45,561 nt of DNA from a virus. The position numbers and the translations under genes are program-made. The notes under the pieces are model-generated. The model was given only the letters and a program-made list of their open reading frames with translations. It was not told where the DNA came from and made no database searches. Positions 1 through 6,218 of this stretch are shown here, piece by piece. The DNA is taken from positions 1 through 45,561 of IMG/VR virus record IMGVR_UViG_3300020450_001517. One strand, written 5' to 3'. The number at the start of each line of letters is the position of its first letter. The first letter of the stretch is position 1.

Positions 1-62
1 AAATGCTCCATTTCAAGTTCAAAAGCATCAACATCTTCAAATTTTACTGTTTGGTCAAGCAT
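1..62 (-). CDS. Hypothetical protein, 3' end outside window
   Basis: Only the first 20 codons are visible; the frame is open to the left edge. The start is an ATG preceded by AAGGAG about 7 bases upstream. The visible peptide is acidic (MLDQTVKFEDVDAFELE...). A sigma70-like promoter lies just upstream (96-124). Function cannot be assigned from so short a fragment. Confidence 0.7.
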   Translation of the reverse strand, partial: MLDQTVKFEDVDAFELEMEH

Positions 63-95
63 AAAGTTCTCCTTGTTTTTTTAGCTTATGTATAC

Positions 96-124
96 ATATT
101 AGCACCAAGAAGTCTTACTGTCAA
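96..124 (-). promoter_or_regulatory. Sigma70-type promoter
   Basis: On the minus strand TTGACA (119-124) is followed after 17 bases by TAATAT (96-101). The -35 is perfect and the -10 matches 4 of 6 consensus bases. It sits in the intergenic gap and points at the partial gene at the left edge, so it is a plausible early, host-polymerase promoter. Confidence 0.6.
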
Positions 125-142
125 CCTTTTTCTGCATCTTTT

Positions 143-490
143 TTAAAGATTTTCTTCCATATGCTGGATAAAATTTTCCCATTCTTTTCCATACATTTTG
201 TAAAATATTCTATCTTCTGTACTGAATAATACCAGCCATTTCTTTTCAAAATAGTATGGATATTGCATATATCTATCCAATAACAGTCTTACTCTAGGAG
301 TAATTTTTATATTTGGTAACCTAAATTCTTCACGTTCTATATTCATACTGCAAATAATATGAAGACCCAGCTTAGTTAAGCTGAGCCCTGTGTCATTTCT
401 ATAATTTTTGAATAAGTCGTGTATTGTAGTTTCAGGTCTGGTACGTTGTGCATGAGTTAGTATTTTGTTATACCATTCCTTGTTCACCAT
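143..490 (-). CDS. Hypothetical protein (115 aa)
   Basis: A 115-residue soluble, mildly basic protein with many aromatic residues (LLDRYMQYPYYFEKKW in the middle). No catalytic motif is recognised. It overlaps the gene upstream by 23 bases, suggesting translational coupling. From memory it resembles small conserved proteins of unknown function in marine T4-like phages; that is an impression, not a search result. Confidence 0.75.
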   Translation of the reverse strand: MVNKEWYNKILTHAQRTRPETTIHDLFKNYRNDTGLSLTKLGLHIICSMNIEREEFRLPNIKITPRVRLLLDRYMQYPYYFEKKWLVLFSTEDRIFYKMYGKEWENFIQHMEENL

Positions 491-779
491 TGTCTTCTAC
501 TATTTTTTCACCTTGTAATAATTTTACTACCGAAAATTTATCTGTTTTAAATAACTTATTTAATCTTGTTGCCAAATTAAATGCATGTCCACTGTTTGAA
601 AAACTAACTTTTTTATACTTAGGTCCTGGAAAATTTACTAGACTATTTAAACTACGTAAGTTAATAGGTTTATCGTCATGAAATACTGCATAGATAGCAT
701 CAGCATCTAGTATTTGTTCACTCCTGTATGTTTTAGGATCTGTAAACTCCATTAGTATCTTTGGTTTAGGTCTAGCCAT
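468..779 (-). CDS. Conserved hypothetical protein (103 aa)
   Basis: A 103-residue basic protein. The core SLVNFPGPKYKKVSFSNSGHA and the following NLATRLNKLF look like a compact conserved fold, but no function is recognised. It overlaps both neighbours (23 bases downstream, 8 bases upstream). I recall similar proteins in marine T4-like phages, with no known role. Confidence 0.75.
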   Translation of the reverse strand: MARPKPKILMEFTDPKTYRSEQILDADAIYAVFHDDKPINLRSLNSLVNFPGPKYKKVSFSNSGHAFNLATRLNKLFKTDKFSVVKLLQGEKIVEDNGEQGMV

Positions 780-1014
780 CGTTTTGTTCTTTATGTTCTT
801 CTTCGCTTATTTGTGCTGACTCTGGCATGCAATCCATTTTAATACTATAATAATCGTTTGTTAGATGTAAAGACCAAGCATTGTCTTTATCAATTAGTTG
901 TTCACATTGTTCTTTAGGCATTGGAGTATTGTACACATATTGATTGCCGATATAAATCCATTCGCCTTGTGCTGTCAATCCCCACATACTTAAAATTAGT
1001 ACATATAGTTCCAT
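772..1014 (-). CDS. Small putative exported protein (80 aa)
   Basis: An 80-residue protein with a short hydrophobic N-terminus (MELYVLILSMWGLTAQG) that could be a signal sequence, two Cys residues later on, and an acidic C-terminus. It is the first gene of the leftward unit that starts opposite the plus-strand His-rich gene. A late-promoter-like AATAAATA lies 34 bases upstream of its start. Function unknown. Confidence 0.65.
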   Translation of the reverse strand: MELYVLILSMWGLTAQGEWIYIGNQYVYNTPMPKEQCEQLIDKDNAWSLHLTNDYYSIKMDCMPESAQISEEEHKEQNDG

Positions 1015-1047
1015 TTTATTATTCTTTCATTCTCTACTGCTTTAATG

Positions 1048-1055
1048 TATTTATT
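1048..1055 (-). promoter_or_regulatory. T4-like late promoter candidate (AATAAATA)
   Basis: AATAAATA on the minus strand, one base from the T4 late consensus TATAAATA, in the 91-base divergent intergenic region and upstream of the gene starting at 1014. It pairs with the perfect plus-strand motif at 1079-1086. Confidence 0.4.
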
Positions 1056-1078
1056 AAATATGTACAGAATGGGCTGTT

Positions 1079-1086
1079 TATAAATA
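1079..1086 (+). promoter_or_regulatory. T4-like late promoter (TATAAATA)
   Basis: A perfect TATAAATA on the plus strand, 20 bases before the ATG at 1106 and just ahead of a strong Shine-Dalgarno (GGAAGGAG, 1091-1098). In T4 this octamer is the sole promoter element for gp55/gp33/gp45-dependent late transcription. Here it would start RNA right at the ribosome site, giving a very short leader. Confidence 0.7.
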
Positions 1087-1105
1087 TATAGGAAGGAGAT
1101 ACGAT

Positions 1106-1564
1106 ATGTACGTAACAGAAGCAATGATCCAAAGCATGGAAGAAATGATGAGAAATGCCTCGGATATGGAAAAATCTATCAAAATGATGATGGAATCAGA
1201 AGGAAGAATGCACGGAATAGAATTGGACAGACGGCACGGAGCAAGAGATATGTGGAAACAATTAATGGACCATATGTCAAATGCATCAGCACAAAGTTCA
1301 ATGATGACTGAAATGTCTGATCCTATGATGCATACACATAGCGATGGAATGGAGCATTCACATCCTGGTGGAGATGATGAACATCATCATCACGAAGATG
1401 GCACTATGCATAATCACGATGGTGGAGATATGCAACATACACATGACGATGGAGCACCTAGTAGTGTAGAACCTGCACCAATGACTGAAGGAATGAGTGA
1501 AGCTGAGCAAGTAGCAGAAGAACGCAGAGCGGCTCACGCACAAGAAGACAACGAAGAAAAGTAA
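1106..1564 (+). CDS. His/Met-rich putative metal-binding protein
   Basis: A 152-residue protein and the only convincing plus-strand gene in the window. The N-terminal half is a Met-rich helix (about residues 1-70). Residues about 77-116 form a low-complexity His/Asp/Gly tract with repeated HxHxDG-type units and a run of four His. The tail is acidic and helical. Such tracts bind Ni, Zn, Cu or Co in chaperones and metal stores, so metal binding is likely but untested. It has a strong GGAAGGAG ribosome site, a perfect late promoter upstream and a hairpin downstream, making it a self-contained late gene. It could be a minor virion protein, a metal buffer or a lysis-stage protein; no homologue is recognised. 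Confidence 0.85.
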   Translation: MYVTEAMIQSMEEMMRNASDMEKSIKMMMESEGRMHGIELDRRHGARDMWKQLMDHMSNASAQSSMMTEMSDPMMHTHSDGMEHSHPGGDDEHHHHEDGTMHNHDGGDMQHTHDDGAPSSVEPAPMTEGMSEAEQVAEERRAAHAQEDNEEK

Positions 1565-1570
1565 ATATTT

Positions 1571-1594
1571 GGAAGTAGCTTAAATGCTACTTCC
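1571..1594. terminator. Convergent hairpin terminator
   Basis: A perfect 9-bp inverted repeat (GGAAGTAGC / GCTACTTCC) with a 6-base loop between the plus-strand His-rich gene and the end of the leftward 1580-1888 gene, whose stop codon lies in the loop. There is no long T tract on either side, so it may be a weak or RNA-stabilising bidirectional hairpin. Confidence 0.6.
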
Positions 1595-1888
1595 TGTATA
1601 TAAAGGAACTCTCATAGTAACGATTGCATTCCTTTCTTCACCTTCAGGTAATACAACATCAAAGTCGCTGACTGCATGAGCACACCCTAATTCAGTCAAA
1701 TGCATTGGCTGACCATATTCTTTTTGTGCATGGTTTTTAACACCAGCCAATAATTCTTTGTTATTTTGATTATAAAACTCCATACATTTCTCATGACTAG
1801 GAAATGTAAGACCCCAACTTATAACTTCTTTTTTGTCTACAGACCCTATTAGGGTAAAAACTGCGTAAAATAAAATTGCAAATTTCAT
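1580..1888 (-). CDS. Small putative exported protein (102 aa)
   Basis: A 102-residue protein with a hydrophobic N-terminus (MKFAILFYAVFTLIGSV) resembling a signal peptide, followed by a soluble domain with two Cys residues (one in HEKC, one in LGCAHA) that could form a disulfide. Last gene of the operon led by the exonuclease; it overlaps the upstream gene by 4 bases (ATGA). Similar in size and layout to the two exported-looking genes upstream. Function unknown. Confidence 0.7.
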   Translation of the reverse strand: MKFAILFYAVFTLIGSVDKKEVISWGLTFPSHEKCMEFYNQNNKELLAGVKNHAQKEYGQPMHLTELGCAHAVSDFDVVLPEGEERNAIVTMRVPLYTGSSI

Positions 1889-2145
1889 ATGCTTTTCGCC
1901 TCCGGATGATTAATCATCTTATCTATTTTATCTATTGTTTCTTGATTAATACAATTAATACTTTTTATTGCTGGTGTTTTACCAAACTCTTGTATCAGTT
2001 TGTTTACAAATATAGGAATAGTACTTGGGTTTACTACTGCTACTGCACATTGTTGTTGTGTGTCAAAAGTTGGTGTAGTAAACAAATAAGCATTGGGCTC
2101 ACCAGGCTCATTGGTTAAAAACAATACAAATATAAACCATTTCAT
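1885..2145 (-). CDS. Small putative exported protein (86 aa)
   Basis: An 86-residue protein with a short hydrophobic start (MKWFIFVLFLT) and two Cys residues. It overlaps the genes on both sides by 4 bases. With its neighbours it forms a tandem of three small proteins with hydrophobic N-termini, perhaps directed to the host envelope. No family recognised. Confidence 0.7.
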   Translation of the reverse strand: MKWFIFVLFLTNEPGEPNAYLFTTPTFDTQQQCAVAVVNPSTIPIFVNKLIQEFGKTPAIKSINCINQETIDKIDKMINHPEAKSI

Positions 2146-2555
2146 TGTTTATCTCCATACGGTTGTTCACCTGTGTAAGGGTTGAAATTTTTTCCGTTCA
2201 TAATCATGCAAGCCATTCCATCTCCAAATGCTTGCAATAGTGTCCAAGATCCTGTATCTTGATTAGTAAAGAAAAACATACCTCCACGATATGGTTGATT
2301 TGTTTGAGCACTAAATGTTAAACCAGTTCCAGAAAAAAGTAATTCTTCTTTGTATTTTTTAATTGTTTCTGTCATTTTCACAAATGAGTCACATGGTGTT
2401 TTTAGAAATAGGCTAGGTATTTGTGTTGGGTCAGGTACTGTAGGTATTTTTTCAATGTTGGGTGTTTGCTCACCAGGTATTTGTGGAAACCAATCATTTG
2501 CCCAACTAGGTTGTGCTATCAATAGTGCCAGCACCAAACATATTATTCTTTTCAT
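2142..2555 (-). CDS. Secreted/periplasmic hypothetical protein
   Basis: The start was placed at the internal ATG at 2555, because it opens a textbook signal peptide (MKRIICLVLALLIAQPSWA, cleavage after about residue 19) and has a purine-rich site upstream. The mature part is about 118 residues, Pro-rich at first, then a domain with two Cys. Longer in-frame starts would bury the signal. It overlaps the upstream gene by about 50 bases. Predicted periplasmic; role unknown, possibly envelope alteration or exclusion. Confidence 0.7.
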   Translation of the reverse strand: MKRIICLVLALLIAQPSWANDWFPQIPGEQTPNIEKIPTVPDPTQIPSLFLKTPCDSFVKMTETIKKYKEELLFSGTGLTFSAQTNQPYRGGMFFFTNQDTGSWTLLQAFGDGMACMIMNGKNFNPYTGEQPYGDKQ

Positions 2556-3012
2556 CTTCTTGCCCTCGTCGTTTAATGGCAAGATACATATCTGCTTCGT
2601 TTGTATACGGTCCCAAATGTGTATAATCTTGCAATGTTTTATACCTAGGACAGAAACTCGGTCTCCATCCATGCGGAAATAGTATTCCCCAGTAACCAGC
2701 CGCAAAATGTTGTGTACTTGTGGCAGTTTTTGTGTAAACTGGTACACTATCTTGTAGCTGTTCGTTGTACACAGTATCAACGTTAGTGGGATAGCCGTTA
2801 GTAGATGCGTTTACAGTCTTTTTAGATTTTTGTTTTTCAAAACGAAATCTATCTAGGTTATCAATTGTAGTTTCTGTGTGACTATTGTTCTCATAAAAAA
2901 CATAGCCATCTGCTTTGTGTCTAAGTGTACCAACTTTGGTACCTTTGGATTCAACTATCCAGAAACTATTTTTTACAACTTCTTTAGCTAATAAGTATTT
3001 ACCCATTATCAA
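2506..3012 (-). CDS. Hypothetical protein (168 aa)
   Basis: A 168-residue soluble protein with no recognised family. The start overlaps the exonuclease stop (ATGA). The N-terminal half is charged (KGTKVGTLRHKADGYVFYEN); the C-terminal half has an aromatic Gly-rich stretch (AAGYWGILFPHGWRPSF) reminiscent of a small ligand or peptide-binding fold. The second ATG two codons in is an alternative start. Function unknown. Confidence 0.7.
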   Translation of the reverse strand: MIMGKYLLAKEVVKNSFWIVESKGTKVGTLRHKADGYVFYENNSHTETTIDNLDRFRFEKQKSKKTVNASTNGYPTNVDTVYNEQLQDSVPVYTKTATSTQHFAAGYWGILFPHGWRPSFCPRYKTLQDYTHLGPYTNEADMYLAIKRRGQEDEKNNMFGAGTIDSTT

Positions 3013-3989
3013 TATGCACTATTCAAATAGTTGCTATGCGCCTCTGCAGATGTGCTGATTCGTTGCAGGTCCCACTTACCACAAAAACGTAGAAAATGTA
3101 CACCTACCTGACTTGCAGGAATTTTTTGCACTTGTTTTGTTATTGCTTCATCTAACACTGACTTAATATCATCAGGTTGTAGTGTAAGATCAATCAATGT
3201 CTGATTGCGTTGATAGTCATCTAACACCCTATGTTCTTCGCCATTATGATCTGTCCAACGTTGTAGCATAAAGTTATTCCAATTAAAGCCTTTGCTATCT
3301 CTATCCGCAAATGCTTCTAGCATACCTATTTTATTTTTAGTACCCTTCTTTCTAGCACCAGGAAATGCACTAAACACATTGTCACTAGTATCACCTCTGA
3401 TACACTTCTCAAATAACAACCATTTCGGATCGCCTATTTGTTTTTGCTCGCCTGTTTTGTTATCCATAACAGGTTTACCTTTGTCGTTGTATATACCATC
3501 TATTTTTATGTGTTGATTAGTAATACCATTGTATTGTGTAACTTTGTCAGTAAGTAACTGGTAAAAGTCACTATCACTACTAACAATTACATGTTCATCA
3601 TCAGGATGATTTTGTATCCAGCGAGCAATGAAATCATCTGCTTCACACTGTCCATCTTGTAATACTGTACAATTTGTTCGCTTGTCCATAAACTGATGTA
3701 GTTCATCAAATGCTTTCCAAAATGCTTCGTCTTCTTCTTTTTCTTTTGGAGTTAGTGCATCTCTGCTTGCTTGTCTATTCTTTTTGTAAGGTTCATAATA
3801 GTCTTTACGCCAACTACGTCCCTCCAAACAAAATACTACATGGCTACCATTGAAATCTCTATATGCTTTCAATATACTAGAAAACATAATATGATATGCC
3901 ATACCAATTTTAGTTTCTATACTGTCTCCACGCACTACATGTCTAGCACGAAAGAACATATTTGCTGTATCTACAAGAATATAAGTCAT
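3009..3989 (-). CDS. 5'-3' exonuclease / RNase H (FEN-like)
   Basis: A 326-residue member of the 5'-nuclease (FEN1/T4 RNase H/T5 exonuclease) superfamily, which removes RNA primers and 5' flaps during replication. Visible acidic metal ligands: D7 in ILVDTAN, the WRKDYYEPYKKNR arch region, the EADDF pair, SSDSDF, and RGDTSDN at the start of the helix-hairpin-helix region. Length agrees with T4 RNase H (about 305 aa). A near-consensus sigma70 promoter lies directly upstream (4016-4044), so it is probably early and leads a five-gene unit with the small genes downstream. Confidence 0.9.
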   Translation of the reverse strand: MTYILVDTANMFFRARHVVRGDSIETKIGMAYHIMFSSILKAYRDFNGSHVVFCLEGRSWRKDYYEPYKKNRQASRDALTPKEKEEDEAFWKAFDELHQFMDKRTNCTVLQDGQCEADDFIARWIQNHPDDEHVIVSSDSDFYQLLTDKVTQYNGITNQHIKIDGIYNDKGKPVMDNKTGEQKQIGDPKWLLFEKCIRGDTSDNVFSAFPGARKKGTKNKIGMLEAFADRDSKGFNWNNFMLQRWTDHNGEEHRVLDDYQRNQTLIDLTLQPDDIKSVLDEAITKQVQKIPASQVGVHFLRFCGKWDLQRISTSAEAHSNYLNSAY

Positions 3990-4015
3990 GTTTACTCGCT
4001 CTATAATTTTGTTTT

Positions 4016-4044
4016 ATTATAGCTGAATCAGACTCTAAAGTCAA
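4016..4044 (-). promoter_or_regulatory. Strong sigma70-type promoter
   Basis: TTGACT (4039-4044), a 17-base spacer and a perfect TATAAT (4016-4021) on the minus strand, 27 bases before the exonuclease ATG. This is close to the bacterial housekeeping consensus and fits an early phage promoter. Confidence 0.8.
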
Positions 4045-4052
4045 TGTTTTTA

Positions 4053-4373
4053 TTAGTAATTAGGATCCCACGAACCATATGCACCATCATCTGCACTGTA
4101 GTATGGATTATTGTAATTAGGATCATCCATACCGTCAACGGCAGTAACTTCTGGCACATAATGTTTGAGCATATTTTCTACACCCATTTTGAGTGTAATT
4201 GTACTGCTAGCACAACCACTACATCCACCTTGCAATAGCACAAGTACACGACCTGATTCTACATCAAAGTCTTGTAGTTCAATCATTCCTCCGTGTCCTG
4301 CAACTGCTGGATTGATATTTTCATCAATAATTTTGCCAATCTGTTCTAATATTTCTTGTTTAGATCGTTCCAT
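4053..4373 (-). CDS. NifU C-terminal-like Fe-S scaffold protein
   Basis: A 106-residue NifU C-terminal domain (Nfu/NfuA-like) protein. The CxxC pair (C51, C54 in GGCSGCASS) that bridges a 4Fe-4S cluster between two subunits is intact, as is the INPAVAGHGG element near residue 20. The last 30 residues are an Asp/Asn/Tyr-rich tail absent from most Nfu proteins. Its start overlaps the DUF1289 stop (TAATG), so two cysteine cluster proteins are co-translated. A possible role is delivering clusters to phage Fe-S enzymes such as the radical-SAM QueE encoded at 8380-9324; this is an inference. Confidence 0.88.
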   Translation of the reverse strand: MERSKQEILEQIGKIIDENINPAVAGHGGMIELQDFDVESGRVLVLLQGGCSGCASSTITLKMGVENMLKHYVPEVTAVDGMDDPNYNNPYYSADDGAYGSWDPNY

Positions 4374-4555
4374 TAAATTTGCCTTTTTAATATGTTTCTT
4401 CTTGTATTTAACTCTTGTATTACAGAGCTACGTTGTTCATCTGTATATTTTGTCCACATTCCTATTTCCGTAAGTGAACGAAAACACCCTGTGCAATGTT
4501 TCAACACAGGGTGTATTTTACATACTTTAATACATGGACTTTCAATTACTTTCAT
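4373..4555 (-). CDS. DUF1289 family Cys-rich protein
   Basis: A 60-residue DUF1289-like protein with four conserved Cys residues (C8, C12, C21, C24; pattern SPCxxVC...HCTGC) and a helical C-terminus. The family is common in proteobacteria, with four Cys that probably hold a metal or Fe-S centre; its function is not established. It is tightly coupled to the NifU-like gene. A perfect late motif (4562-4569) lies 6 bases before its ATG, which would leave almost no leader. Confidence 0.82.
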   Translation of the reverse strand: MKVIESPCIKVCKIHPVLKHCTGCFRSLTEIGMWTKYTDEQRSSVIQELNTRRNILKRQI

Positions 4556-4561
4556 AGAAAG

Positions 4562-4569
4562 TATTTATA
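4562..4569 (-). promoter_or_regulatory. T4-like late promoter (TATAAATA)
   Basis: A perfect TATAAATA on the minus strand, between the tRNA 3' end (CCA ends at 4571) and the DUF1289 ATG at 4555. The short distance implies a leaderless or nearly leaderless late transcript for the DUF1289-NifU pair, or the motif may be fortuitous in this AT-rich DNA. Confidence 0.5.
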
Positions 4570-4570
4570 T

Positions 4571-4679
4571 TGGCTTTGGGGGGAGGATTCGAACCTCCAC
4601 GAAGTAAATAGTTTGTAAGAACTTTTTATACTTCACACGATAAACAGTCGTGCATGTCTACCATTTCCATCACCCCAAA
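4571..4679 (-). tRNA. tRNA-Asn(GUU)-like with long variable arm
   Basis: A 109-nt cloverleaf ending in an encoded CCA. Acceptor TTTGGGG/CCCCAAA (7 bp) with discriminator G; D arm with a 3-bp stem ATG/CAT; anticodon stem CACGA/TCGTG closing the 7-base loop CTGTTTA (anticodon GTT, U33 present); T arm GGAGG-TTCGAAT-CCTCC. The loop and G73 match Asn identity, but the variable region is about 37 nt and folds as a long hairpin (GAAGTA/TACTTC outer stem, AGTT/AACT inner). This class II feature is normal for Leu/Ser/Tyr, not Asn. Position 37 is U where a purine is usual. It begins 7 bases after the stop of an AsnRS-like gene. Only tRNA found in the window. Confidence 0.85.
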
Positions 4680-4686
4680 CTGTTTG

Positions 4687-5529
4687 TTACGCCGCCTCTT
4701 GAGCTATTACTTGTAGCTTATCCAACGCCGCAATCATTCTGGTCATGCCTATGCCTCCGCCCACTCTTGGGAAGAAGTCATGTTGCAAGAATTCTTCTAA
4801 TTCGCCTTGTACTCTATCTTTGCTGAACAAATCAAATAGTAAACTTGAATATGCACCTTCAGTGATAGTGTGAAATGTTTCTCTCATTTGGTCAATGTCT
4901 GTACTGCGTTCAGCACTTCCTATTGTTTCCATGCCTCCTAAGATAACATCTATTTTTCTACTTGTGCCATCTCCGTTACGTGACATATTCCAAAATGGTG
5001 ATGTCATCTCTGGAAACTCTGTAATCATTGTTTGTCCAAACTCGTTCATCATGTTAGTTTCTTCTTCAGCAGTCATTTCATAATCTTCTGCGAGTCCGTA
5101 GTGCTTCTGCCATTCAGCATATGTTTTTTCAGTTATCTCACCAAAACCTAAGTATTCACATAGTTCGTATTCCATTGCTTTAAGGTCATCTATTGTACCT
5201 GGCATTTCAAATTCAAACATTGGAAAGATAATATCATGTCTGCCTGGGATAGCATTTGGCTCTTGTCTATAAGACGTAGAGAGACAAAAAAAGCCCTTCG
5301 ATGAGGGCTTTGTTAGTAATTCATATTCGAGCCACATCTGGCCCGTCTGGGGTAACGGCCATACCTGCCCTGCATAATTGTATGTCGCTACGTTAAATGG
5401 ATCTTCACATGCCGCTAGTATTGACAATCTGTTTTGAGTATGTACTTCTTCAAAACCTTTATCCAAAAAAAATGACCTAAGAAGGCCTGTTGCGTGTGTG
5501 AATTTATGTGGATTTATTAGTTGTGTCAT
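4687..5529 (-). CDS. AsnRS-like class II aminoacyl-tRNA synthetase core
   Basis: A 280-residue class IIb synthetase catalytic domain (AsnRS/AspRS/AsnA superfamily) with no N-terminal OB-fold anticodon-binding domain; normal AsnRS is about 430-470 aa. Visible: PQTGQ (60-64, matching the AsnRS SGQ element), motif 2 YRQE...GRHDIIFPMFEFE (87-108, with R88, E90), GGMETIGSAER (198-208) and motif 3 GGGIGMTRM (257-265, R264). ATP and amino-acid activation should be intact. Candidates are charging the adjacent tRNA(GUU), an AsnA-type asparagine synthetase (archaeal AsnRS paralogues do this), or aminoacylation of something else. A late-promoter-like CATAAATA (5606-5613) lies upstream and the tRNA follows 7 bases downstream. 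Confidence 0.85.
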   Translation of the reverse strand: MTQLINPHKFTHATGLLRSFFLDKGFEEVHTQNRLSILAACEDPFNVATYNYAGQVWPLPQTGQMWLEYELLTKPSSKGFFCLSTSYRQEPNAIPGRHDIIFPMFEFEMPGTIDDLKAMEYELCEYLGFGEITEKTYAEWQKHYGLAEDYEMTAEEETNMMNEFGQTMITEFPEMTSPFWNMSRNGDGTSRKIDVILGGMETIGSAERSTDIDQMRETFHTITEGAYSSLLFDLFSKDRVQGELEEFLQHDFFPRVGGGIGMTRMIAALDKLQVIAQEAA

Positions 5530-5569
5530 TTGTTTTTCCTTTTTTAAAATTCAACCTAAAAAAAAATTT

Positions 5570-5586
5570 GCTCAAAAAAAATGAGC
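5570..5586 (-). terminator. Rho-independent terminator
   Basis: On the minus strand a GCTCA/TGAGC hairpin with a T-rich loop is followed by a run of nine T residues, 29 bases after the stop of the 5615-5785 gene. It would end the long purine/deazapurine unit before the AsnRS-like gene. The stem is only 5 bp, so termination may be partial. Confidence 0.6.
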
Positions 5587-5605
5587 GTTTATTTTTCCAT
5601 CTTTT

Positions 5606-5613
5606 TATTTATG
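5606..5613 (-). promoter_or_regulatory. Late promoter candidate (CATAAATA)
   Basis: CATAAATA on the minus strand just after the stop of the 5615-5785 gene and upstream of the AsnRS-like gene. It is one base from the T4 late consensus; the terminator hairpin lies between it and the gene. Confidence 0.3.
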
Positions 5614-5614
5614 C

Positions 5615-5785
5615 CTAGCGTCTACGCCTTGCATTCTTTTTTGCTTCTTCAGCTAATCTTTTTGCAATAATTTTGTCCTGCTCTATTTCACGTTCTAGTC
5701 TGCGTCCAGCTACCAAACCTATAATATACATTACAAACATGACTGTGCAAATGAATATCAAAGATATCAGTGGATCAGAAGTCAT
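5615..5785 (-). CDS. Small membrane protein (56 aa)
   Basis: A 56-residue protein: one transmembrane helix near the N-terminus (about residues 5-26) followed by a strongly basic helix ending in RRRR. The start overlaps the upstream stop within ATGACTTCTGA. It is the last of a chain of tiny overlapping membrane or helical genes, followed by a terminator. Topology suggests an anchored, positively charged cytoplasmic tail. Function unknown. Confidence 0.7.
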   Translation of the reverse strand: MTSDPLISLIFICTVMFVMYIIGLVAGRRLEREIEQDKIIAKRLAEEAKKNARRRR

Positions 5786-5954
5786 ATTCTATACCGTTAA
5801 TCACATAAGTTTTACCATTGAACCCTTTGTCCATTTTTTCTTTGTCTGTCATTTTCTCACTATCCTTACGTACTTTATGATTGAATTTTGGCGGAGGTTT
5901 CTTTTGCTCTTCGTCTATTTTAGCAAATAATTTTTTTAATGCTTTGGGTATCAT
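5775..5954 (-). CDS. Small charged protein (59 aa)
   Basis: A 59-residue soluble protein, Lys-rich with a KKPPPKF stretch, ending NGKTYVINGIEYDF. It overlaps the gene downstream by 11 bases and the gene upstream by 4 bases (ATGA), strong evidence that it is translated. No family recognised. Confidence 0.7.
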   Translation of the reverse strand: MIPKALKKLFAKIDEEQKKPPPKFNHKVRKDSEKMTDKEKMDKGFNGKTYVINGIEYDF

Positions 5955-6043
5955 TTGTATTTTCTATGCATAATAATTGCCATAAGAATCATGCCAATTA
6001 GATATCCATAAACAACAGTAAAAAATATTATAGCTTCAATCAT
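5951..6043 (-). CDS. Tiny membrane protein (30 aa)
   Basis: A 30-residue single-helix membrane peptide (MIEAIIFFTVVYGYLIGM...) with a short basic tail (HRKYK). Its start and stop both overlap neighbouring genes (ATGATTGA upstream, ATGA downstream), the main support for it being real. Role unknown. Confidence 0.6.
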   Translation of the reverse strand: MIEAIIFFTVVYGYLIGMILMAIIMHRKYK

Positions 6044-6218
6044 CTCTCTTATTATATATCATTGCATCATTCCATTTTACCCAAATGTATAAAAGTATTA
6101 ATACAACCCAGGCTGTATTTAAAAAACTCCAAGTTTCAAACATGGCTATCCAAAAATCATAGTGCCAAGGATGCATTGTAGTATAATCTGTACCTGTGTA
6201 ATAATAATGTTTGTCCAT
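6036..6218 (-). CDS. Small membrane protein (60 aa)
   Basis: A 60-residue protein with an aromatic, His/Trp-rich N-terminus and one transmembrane helix (about residues 31-48, TAWVVLILLYIWVKW). It abuts the lipoprotein gene upstream (shared base at 6218) and overlaps the 30-aa gene downstream. Function unknown. Confidence 0.7.
   Translation of the reverse strand: MDKHYYYTGTDYTTMHPWHYDFWIAMFETWSFLNTAWVVLILLYIWVKWNDAMIYNKRDD

Noticed and set aside
1106-1564. UreE/HypB-type nickel chaperone
   Set aside because: Only the His-rich tract is shared; no GTPase or UreE domain is present.
4687-5529. Full asparagine synthetase A (E. coli AsnA type)
   Set aside because: The motif 3 end resembles AsnA, but the YRQE...GRH...FEFE motif 2 and TGQ element are synthetase-like, so AsnRS-like is the better description; the activity itself stays open.
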